This document shows, one piece after another, positions 7,224-12,003 of a stretch of DNA of 12,003 nucleotides. The stretch's first letter is position 1; the number at the start of each line of letters is the position of its first letter. The translations under genes were made by a program, and so were the position numbers. Origin of the DNA: Euryarchaeota archaeon UBA550 (GTDB lineage: Archaea; Thermoplasmatota; Poseidoniia; Poseidoniales; Poseidoniaceae); the NCBI GenBank assembly GCA_002506705.1, contig DAYA01000019.1, positions 1 through 12,003 on the forward strand, read 5' to 3'. Below the pieces are notes generated by a model. It searched no databases. It was not told where the DNA came from and saw only the letters and a list, made by a program, of their open reading frames with translations.

Positions 7224-7234
7224 TTTTGTTTTTT
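7224..7234 (+). terminator. T-rich archaeal-type terminator
   Basis: TTTTGTTTTTT, 22 bp after the stop of the SRPBCC gene. Archaeal RNA polymerase terminates at T-rich tracts without needing a hairpin. This is the strongest T-run in the plus-strand intergenic regions and would end the malQ operon. Confidence 0.45.
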
Positions 7235-7255
7235 GAAATTCTTACAATAAACTAA

Positions 7256-7268
7256 CGCTTAAGATAGA
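7256..7268 (+). promoter_or_regulatory. Possible TATA box for the 7289 gene
   Basis: CGCTTAAGATAGA, core centred near 7262.5, is 26-27 nt before the GTG at 7289. This spacing fits a leaderless archaeal transcript starting at or next to the start codon. The string CGCTTAA is shared with the region before tRNA-Gln. Confidence 0.4.
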
Positions 7269-7288
7269 TACGAAGACACACGCTACTC

Positions 7289-8278
7289 GTGATATCCAAC
7301 CACGGTGACAGACTTTCGCCTCGGGTGGTAGCGAGAAATGAACTCGCTAAACTACCTCTTGGTGATGCATCCATGCGTGATGCACCCGTTGTGAAAATCA
7401 CAGAAGGAGTCGAGAAAACTCCTGCACAATTCCGCTCTTTCAATCTCAACGGAATGGACATCCAAAACTTCTGTTCTAGGATTGAACTACCACTTCCATT
7501 CCTATTATTCGTTGAGGATGGGGGAGATACTCCATGCATCGTCATCGGGATTGTTGGACCAGATAATTACAATCCAGAAAGACCAGAAGAAATCGTCTAT
7601 GGCCGAAGATGGAGAGTAGAGAGGCACCTTTCCTACTCTGAGATCTACCAAACCGTTGTCTTAGCTTGTAAAACCGCTCTAGAACATGAGGCAAGAGAGA
7701 GGCTGGTCATCAATAAAACAACTCCACTGAACGCCCATCAAGACCATGAAATCATGGCTGACATTCTCAATAATGGTGTTCTACCAGACCCTGCTAACTT
7801 CAGATTGAGTGACATAATTATCGACGGTAAACCACTAAACGTAAAACAATTTCATTCAATTGGCAACAATAAGAGTCTGCTAACTGTTGACTTCGGTTAC
7901 AACGCTGAATCTAATCTCCCGTTCCTACAAGGAGAGATGTCGGTTCTCGTTCAAGACCAAACCGATGTTGTGGACTCCCTTTGGAACGGTATGCTAGAAA
8001 GCGGCACTACTTGGCTGCATGAAAACATCAAACTTGATGGCCAAGCCGTATTCTCAAAATCGATTAGCACAGGACAGAGAATTGCATATTCTAGGCTACA
8101 CAGGAATAATGGAATTTTGGAATCTGAACAAATTGCAATCGATTACAGCAGGGTAATGAACGAACACATCGATACGATTAGAGCACCCGTAATCGAAGCA
8201 GGCCCTACCAATTCACCTAGCATGAAAACACTGGAATCAATCAACCCTGAACATGGATTCAGGCCACACTTGAACTGA
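7289..8278 (+). CDS. Hypothetical protein, 329 aa, family not recognised
   Basis: I cannot place this protein in a family. The GTG at 7289 is the first start codon after an in-frame stop at 7265 and lies about 26 nt from a TATA-like box; an internal ATG near residue 29 is the alternative start. The protein is soluble, without signal peptide, membrane span or cysteine cluster. It appears to have two alpha/beta parts: about 40-145, with hydrophobic strands (PLPFLLFVEDGG, PCIVIGIVGPDN) then YGRRWRVERHLSYSEIYQ and a helix ending ALEHEARERL; and about 180-290, with strands around LLTVDFGYN and EMSVLVQDQTDVVDSL. The C-terminus is probably disordered (AGPTNSPSMKTLE). It is convergent with the S8 lipoprotein gene, with one base between stops. 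Confidence 0.75.
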   Translation: MISNHGDRLSPRVVARNELAKLPLGDASMRDAPVVKITEGVEKTPAQFRSFNLNGMDIQNFCSRIELPLPFLLFVEDGGDTPCIVIGIVGPDNYNPERPEEIVYGRRWRVERHLSYSEIYQTVVLACKTALEHEARERLVINKTTPLNAHQDHEIMADILNNGVLPDPANFRLSDIIIDGKPLNVKQFHSIGNNKSLLTVDFGYNAESNLPFLQGEMSVLVQDQTDVVDSLWNGMLESGTTWLHENIKLDGQAVFSKSISTGQRIAYSRLHRNNGILESEQIAIDYSRVMNEHIDTIRAPVIEAGPTNSPSMKTLESINPEHGFRPHLN

Positions 8279-8279
8279 T

Positions 8280-9506
8280 TCAAGACCAGTATGCTTCACG
8301 AATTTGCTGGTTTGCATTCATGCACGCTTCCACATCTGCAGGGCGGCTTGGGATTTGCTCGTTACCCGCCAGGTGGTTGTAGATTGGCATTACATTGGAC
8401 ATGTTGACAACACCCCAACCGACTTGGGTACAAGGTGCAATCGGAGACATTGGAGTCGTTCCAGAGGTTGGGTCCCATGTTGTGAAACTTGGATACCACG
8501 CAGATTGATTCAATGCGTGTCTAATCTCTGCGTTGTCAATCGAAAAATTACCGCCGATTACAAGAGAACCATTTCTTGCATAATCATCGGATGCTCCTGA
8601 AAGCAGGTCTCCTGCATCCTCTCTTAGCATGGTGATTACGAGGCTGAGAATTCCAGCTGTGCGAGGAGTTGCAAATGAAGTTCCCGAAGTTACGTGGTAT
8701 CCATCAGTGTCATCGTGGTTTGGCAAAAGTTGGGTCCAGTCTGCAGCGATGTCAGGGTAAGAGCCGCTCATGGTTTCCTTTTGGTCATCGTCTTCCTCAG
8801 CATATCCTGAGATTCCAATCGACCAAGGTGGGCCTGCTGTTGAATCTTGAACTGCAGGTGAAGGAGTATTGTCTGAAGCTCCTGTGTGAATCTTGTTGTA
8901 ATCGACAACTGCAACCTTTGTTGCATCTTCAATTCCGGGTACTGGGACGCTACCAATCGGTCCAAATGAAGTTGTGATAATGTCCACAAGTGGCTGATTT
9001 GCCGCTGCTAGTACGGCTGCATCTGAGAATCCCTCAACGAAGAAAATAACTGCATCTGGGTTAGCATCCAATACAGATCCGGTTACTGCAGTGCCGTGAC
9101 CATCTGATGGGTCGTCAAGAATTGGAATGTCTGTAGCATCATCTGGAGTAGTTCCGATGATTCTTGTTCCCGGGAAGTAGACAATATCGGTGGACGTTAT
9201 TACATCCCAGCAGGATTCCTTGTCTGCATCATAGCGCTCCTGCCATGTTCCATTCTGCGTCAAATCACAGGTCATGGTCACACCAAGGCCTTCCAGTAGC
9301 CAGTCTGGGTATGTCTCATTCAATCGGAATCTGTCATGATAAACGTTGATCCCCGTATCGATAGGTGCAACAACACTGTATGCGCCGAATACTTCCTCGA
9401 CAACTGGGATTTCAACTTCCTCTTTTGCTTCTTCTCCAAAACAACCTGCAAGAGATACACTGGCCATCAATAAGGCCATCATTACGACCTTGCCGGCATC
9501 TCGCAT
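8280..9506 (-). CDS. Subtilisin-like serine protease (S8 family), lipoprotein
   Basis: A 408-aa surface lipoprotein with the subtilase catalytic triad: D50 in PIDTG, H137 in SDGHGTAVTG, and S277 in TSGTSFATPRTAG. A signal peptide (MRDAGKVVMMALLMASVSLAGC) ends in a lipobox with C22, followed by an acidic linker, so it would be lipid-anchored outside the cell. The ATG at 9506 is preferred over codons further upstream because of this signal peptide and the SD-like site at 9514-9521. There is no recognisable propeptide between the lipobox and the catalytic domain, unlike many secreted subtilases. The oxyanion Asn is not obvious: the usual AGN motif is missing and the region holds TGASDNTPSP (208-217) instead. 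Asp-rich stretches (EEDDD) and cysteine pairs suggest a secreted, salt-adapted protein. Substrate unknown; it may degrade environmental peptides. Confidence 0.88.
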   Translation of the reverse strand: MRDAGKVVMMALLMASVSLAGCFGEEAKEEVEIPVVEEVFGAYSVVAPIDTGINVYHDRFRLNETYPDWLLEGLGVTMTCDLTQNGTWQERYDADKESCWDVITSTDIVYFPGTRIIGTTPDDATDIPILDDPSDGHGTAVTGSVLDANPDAVIFFVEGFSDAAVLAAANQPLVDIITTSFGPIGSVPVPGIEDATKVAVVDYNKIHTGASDNTPSPAVQDSTAGPPWSIGISGYAEEDDDQKETMSGSYPDIAADWTQLLPNHDDTDGYHVTSGTSFATPRTAGILSLVITMLREDAGDLLSGASDDYARNGSLVIGGNFSIDNAEIRHALNQSAWYPSFTTWDPTSGTTPMSPIAPCTQVGWGVVNMSNVMPIYNHLAGNEQIPSRPADVEACMNANQQIREAYWS

Positions 9507-9513
9507 GATTGGG

Positions 9514-9521
9514 CCACCGCC
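9514..9521 (-). promoter_or_regulatory. Shine-Dalgarno-like site for the S8 lipoprotein gene
   Basis: Read on the minus strand, GGCGGTGG ends 7 nt before the ATG at 9506 and approximates the SD core GGAGGTGA. It supports that start and suggests a leadered transcript. A TATA-like TATTATTC (plus 9569-9576) would give a leader of about 40 nt. Confidence 0.4.
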
Positions 9522-9580
9522 TTGGGCATTTTGAGTTTGACCCCGTCTATGCTCATCGCATCCTGACAGAATAATACAGA

Positions 9581-9590
9581 CATTATTAAT
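9581..9590 (+). promoter_or_regulatory. Possible TATA box for nei
   Basis: CATTATTAAT, centred about 25 nt before the nei ATG at 9612, fits a leaderless archaeal promoter. No SD-like site precedes nei. The 105-bp divergent spacer (9507-9611) probably holds promoters for both nei and the S8 gene. Confidence 0.45.
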
Positions 9591-9611
9591 GAAAACCATT
9601 GATTTTCAAGC

Positions 9612-10430
9612 ATGCCAGAAGGACCTGAAATCCATCGTGCAGCGGATAAAATCCGTAAAGCGCTGGAAGGAAAGGTCATCGAAGACATCGAAATTACACT
9701 GCCTCAATTCAGTGGTAGAGAACACGATTTCCTAGGCAAGACCGTCAATAAAGTCGAGGCTAGAGGCAAGGCTCTGTTGATTCATTTTGACACATTTGTA
9801 ATGTATAGCCACAATCAATTGTACGGTCGCTGGACAGTCAATCTCAGAACGACTGAGGCCAAGAAGTGGAACCGCTCACTAAGGGTTGCACTAACCACTG
9901 ACAAGCACACTTGCAGACTTTGGTCTGCAACCGATATTTTGCTGATGGAGCCATGGGAATTATCGGGTCATCCTTACCTTGCAAAATTAGGTCCAGATGT
10001 TGTAATTGAGGAGACTACTATTCAGGATTTAGTCGACCACATGAATCAGAAAACCTACCAAAGAAGGAGACTCAAAACCCTACTACTGGACCAAGGATTC
10101 TTTGCTGGTATTGGAAACTATCTACGCAGTGAGGTCCTGTTTACCTCAGGCTTGCATCCAGATAGAACGGTTGGCTCATTGTCAGATGAGGAAAAGGAAA
10201 AGTTAGCTGAGCAAGCACTATTTTTGTCGAGGCAATCTTTTCACAATCCAGGCATTACAATCAATTTAGAATTGTATGAAAACCTGAGAGATGTTGGATT
10301 CACAAGAGGTCAATCGAGGCACTGGGTATTCACCCGTAACGACAAAGAATGTCACGACTGTGGAGATTTAATCGTCCATACAAGGCCAGCAGGGCGTAGA
10401 CTAGACTTCTGTCCATCCTGCCAATCTTGA
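9612..10430 (+). CDS. nei: Endonuclease VIII-type DNA glycosylase/AP lyase (Fpg/Nei family)
   Basis: A 272-aa base-excision repair enzyme that removes oxidised bases and cleaves the abasic site. The start MPEGPEIHRAAD gives the catalytic P2 and E3, which must be exposed after Met removal. K53 in ARGKALL is the conserved lysine. The helix-two-turn-helix region is seen as LLLDQGFFAGIGNYLRSEVL, and the C-terminal zinc finger has C247, C250, C267 and C270 (KECHDC...FCPSC). It resembles E. coli Nei closely (YSHNQLYG.W, GPDV, LLLDQ.F.AG.GNYLR) more than Fpg. Length matches the family (about 263-275 aa). Fpg/Nei enzymes are mostly bacterial, so transfer is plausible but unproven. Start is fixed by the need for P2/E3. 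It converges with the pentapeptide gene, with a 6-bp gap. Confidence 0.95.
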   Translation: MPEGPEIHRAADKIRKALEGKVIEDIEITLPQFSGREHDFLGKTVNKVEARGKALLIHFDTFVMYSHNQLYGRWTVNLRTTEAKKWNRSLRVALTTDKHTCRLWSATDILLMEPWELSGHPYLAKLGPDVVIEETTIQDLVDHMNQKTYQRRRLKTLLLDQGFFAGIGNYLRSEVLFTSGLHPDRTVGSLSDEEKEKLAEQALFLSRQSFHNPGITINLELYENLRDVGFTRGQSRHWVFTRNDKECHDCGDLIVHTRPAGRRLDFCPSCQS

Positions 10431-10436
10431 GCAATC

Positions 10437-11552
10437 TCAGAGATTGTTTTCACAAGTGTTTCCGTTATCATCTGAGTTTGTTACATCTGGACATATCGTG
10501 TTGCTCCAAACAATACGGGATAAGTCGGCACCACTCAGTTCAGCATATCTCAGGCTGGCATCACTCAAATCGGCACCATTTAGGATGGCACCACGCAGGT
10601 CGGCACCACTTAGGATGGCACCACTCAGGTTGGCATTAGTCAGGTTGGCATCACTCAGGTAGGCATTAGTCAGCCAGACACTACGCAGATCGGCATTACT
10701 CAGGTCGGCATTAGCTAGGTCGGCATAATACAGGTCGGCACTTCTCAGGTTGGCACCAACCAAGTCGGCACTTCTCAGGTTGGCATTAGTCAAGTAGGCA
10801 TTAGTTAGGTTGGTATTGGTCAAGTAGGCATTATTCAGGTCGGCATAAATCAGGTCGGCACTAGTCAGATCGGCACCACTCAGGTTGGCACCAACCAGGT
10901 CGGCACTAGTCAGATCGGCACCACTCAGGTTGGCACCAACCAGGTCGGCATTAGTCAGGTCGGCGTTAGTCAGGTCGGCATTAGTCAAGTCGGCATTAGT
11001 CAAGTCGGCACCACTCAGATCGGCACCACTCAGATCGGCACCACTCAGGTTGACACGATTGTCTTCAGCAGTTTGTTGCCATTGGAGAATTGAAGCGTTA
11101 GCAGTGTTAAGCAAACCTTCTAGTTCATCAATAGTCGAATCAGAAGAGTTGAGCATGGTTGAAAGGCTATCTCTCAGGCTTTCAAGAGAGTCAATTTGAG
11201 ATTGCATGGAAGCGATGCTTGCATTCGCAATTTCAAGTTGGACGATGAGTTCAGAGGATGTGTTGTTCGAGTTTTCCAATTTAACCAGAAGCGAATCTCT
11301 GTATGCTTCAAGAATTGCAATTCCTTCTGCATGATTTTGAATCATCTGAGTAGCATCCGATAATCCATCTTCCAAGCCATCAATAGTGGCTTCTCTTTGT
11401 GCAATAGTTTGGTTTTGCGCCTCTAGCATTTCTTCAAGTTCTGCGATTTGGTCTTCATATTCTGAAGTATCAACTTCTTCTCCACCGATACATCCAGCAA
11501 GGGATGAAACAATTATCAGCAGGGAAAACAGCACTGAGTTGGCTCTCTTCAT
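10437..11552 (-). CDS. Pentapeptide-repeat lipoprotein with N-terminal coiled coil
   Basis: A 371-aa surface lipoprotein. The signal peptide MKRANSVLFSLLIIVSSLAGC has a lipobox with C21, which favours ATG 11552 over the in-frame start 10 codons upstream. Residues about 30-165 form a coiled coil (EYEDQIAELEEMLEAQNQTI; repeated LE and SL heptads). Residues 168-347 are 36 uninterrupted pentapeptides of the A(D/N)LxG type, expected to fold as a right-handed quadrilateral beta helix of nine turns. The tail has ICPDVTNSDDNGNTC with C354 and C367, likely a disulfide or small calcium-binding loop. Pentapeptide helices often mediate protein contact; the coiled coil may hold the helix away from the membrane. 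The gene is built from 15-bp repeats with an exact 45-bp duplication. Function unknown. Confidence 0.9.
   Translation of the reverse strand: MKRANSVLFSLLIIVSSLAGCIGGEEVDTSEYEDQIAELEEMLEAQNQTIAQREATIDGLEDGLSDATQMIQNHAEGIAILEAYRDSLLVKLENSNNTSSELIVQLEIANASIASMQSQIDSLESLRDSLSTMLNSSDSTIDELEGLLNTANASILQWQQTAEDNRVNLSGADLSGADLSGADLTNADLTNADLTNADLTNADLVGANLSGADLTSADLVGANLSGADLTSADLIYADLNNAYLTNTNLTNAYLTNANLRSADLVGANLRSADLYYADLANADLSNADLRSVWLTNAYLSDANLTNANLSGAILSGADLRGAILNGADLSDASLRYAELSGADLSRIVWSNTICPDVTNSDDNGNTCENNL
10545..11050. repeat. 15-bp tandem repeat array encoding the pentapeptides
   Basis: A periodicity of 15 bp (plus-strand consensus near AGTCAGGTCGGCACC or ATT) runs through the 3' half of the lipoprotein gene. 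Units range from near-identical in the right half (10900-11050) to more diverged on the left. An exact 45-bp duplication lies at 10857-10901 and 10902-10946, encoding the same 15 residues (NLSGADLTSADLVGA order) twice. This indicates recent growth by slippage or unequal recombination. Boundaries are approximate. Confidence 0.85.
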
Positions 11553-11575
11553 GCTAAGACAAAAACAGATTCGGC

Positions 11576-11587
11576 TTTTCAAATAAC
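11576..11587 (-). promoter_or_regulatory. Possible TATA box for the pentapeptide lipoprotein gene
   Basis: Read on the minus strand this is TTATTTGAAAAG, preceded by GCGG, with its core centred about 30 nt before the ATG at 11552. That predicts a transcript with almost no leader. The 76-bp spacer to the upstream photolyase-like gene also has a weak 5-bp inverted repeat, CCAGA/TCTGG. Confidence 0.4.
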
Positions 11588-11628
11588 CGCTTTCCCAGAT
11601 TGGTGATTCAAGTCTGGAAGTTTCCTGT

Positions 11629-12003
11629 TCAAGATTTGATGGATTCGAGGATACTCGGATCTAGGACCTCGCCTTTAGTCATCTGTTGCCGTACATAGTG
11701 TGTGACTTCTTTTGCAGTATCTCTGGCTTGCTGTGTGCGCTTTGCGAGTGTGCGCATAGGCATTGCCATTCTGTGATTTCCTCTGAAATGATCTTGGTTT
11801 TCCTCTAGGAAATTCCAGTACATATCAGAAATTGGACATGACTTTTTGAAGTGAAGAGAGCAATCTCCACAGTAATCTCCCATCTTCTTGATGTAAGGAG
11901 TACCGCTAACGTATGGCTTGGTAGTCATCACTTCTCCAACCGCATAAGTTCCCATAGCTAGCACGTTAGGCTCGACTACCCAATCATAGGCATCTGTGAA
12001 CAT
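11629..12003 (-). CDS. Iron-sulfur photolyase/cryptochrome-related protein, C-terminal part (5' end outside window)
   Basis: The frame is open to the window edge; the Met at 12003-12001 is inside the FTDAYDWVVEPN motif, so the gene starts beyond. The 124 residues match the FAD-binding C-terminal domain of the FeS bacterial-type cryptochromes and photolyases (CryB/PhrB, also called photolyase-related proteins): DAYDWVVEPNVLAMGTYAVGE, KPYVSGTPYIKKMGDYC and CPISDMYWNFLEENQ. Visible C45, C48 and C56 (numbered from the edge) correspond to three of the four [4Fe-4S] ligands; the fourth would lie upstream. The family repairs (6-4) photoproducts or acts as a blue-light sensor. The spacing to the third Cys (8 residues) appears shorter than the 13 I recall for Agrobacterium PhrB. 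It precedes the pentapeptide gene by 76 bp on the same strand, with a separate promoter likely. Confidence 0.85.
   Translation of the reverse strand: MFTDAYDWVVEPNVLAMGTYAVGEVMTTKPYVSGTPYIKKMGDYCGDCSLHFKKSCPISDMYWNFLEENQDHFRGNHRMAMPMRTLAKRTQQARDTAKEVTHYVRQQMTKGEVLDPSILESIKS

Noticed and set aside
9507..9599. Upstream start for the S8 protein, with another cysteine-preceding LSGC motif
   Set aside because: The segment MVFINNVCIILSGC is too short and weakly charged, and the standard lipoprotein signal with an SD-like site begins at 9506.
10545..11050. CRISPR-like repeat array
   Set aside because: The unit is 15 bp with no spacers and lies inside a coding frame, so it is a coding tandem repeat.
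10444..11199. Long plus-strand reading frames rich in Ala, Pro, Leu, Arg and Ser repeats opposite the pentapeptide gene
   Set aside because: They arise because the 15-bp repeat keeps all frames free of stops; the minus-strand frame has the signal peptide, lipobox and classic pentapeptides.

Overview
The window looks like a piece of a marine euryarchaeal chromosome, most likely Marine Group II (Candidatus Poseidoniales). That placement is inference. It rests on an archaeal-type tRNA-Gln without an encoded CCA, TATA-like boxes about 25-30 nt before several start codons, secreted proteins with a lipobox (LAGC) or a C-terminal membrane anchor, a pentapeptide-repeat lipoprotein of a kind I associate with that group, and very tight packing. 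Two convergent gene pairs are separated by a single base. No transposase, integrase, CRISPR array or rRNA is visible.

Layout. 1-255 (+): C-terminus of a 2-oxoacid:ferredoxin oxidoreductase beta subunit. 305-377 (+): tRNA-Gln(CUG). 364-479: the 3' end of this tRNA is repeated directly 94 bp downstream, with an inverted copy between, and the whole can fold into a long hairpin. 537-776 (+): a 79-aa membrane protein resembling the core of eukaryotic-type phosphatidylserine synthases. 778-5118 (-): a 1446-aa secreted, membrane-anchored GH57 amylopullulanase-like enzyme. 5171-6385 (+): a compact MalQ (GH77), divergent from the GH57 gene, followed by two co-directional small genes, an unknown 102-aa protein and an SRPBCC/START-like protein. 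7289-8278 (+): an unrecognised 329-aa protein. 8280-9506 (-): a subtilisin-like (S8) lipoprotein. 9612-10430 (+): an Nei-type DNA glycosylase. 10437-11552 (-): a lipoprotein with a coiled coil and 36 pentapeptide repeats. 11629-12003 (-): C-terminal end of an iron-sulfur photolyase/cryptochrome-like protein.

How it may work together. The clearest functional unit is alpha-glucan use: the surface GH57 enzyme could cut starch- or glycogen-like polymers outside the cell, and cytosolic MalQ could rearrange the imported maltodextrins. Their start codons are only 52 bp apart, which suggests a shared control region. The S8 lipoprotein and the pentapeptide lipoprotein add to a surface-exposed degradative or adhesive theme. 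Nei and the photolyase-like gene are both DNA-repair-related or light-related and flank the pentapeptide gene, but nothing shows they are co-regulated. The most unusual non-coding structure is the tRNA-derived direct/inverted repeat cluster at 364-479.
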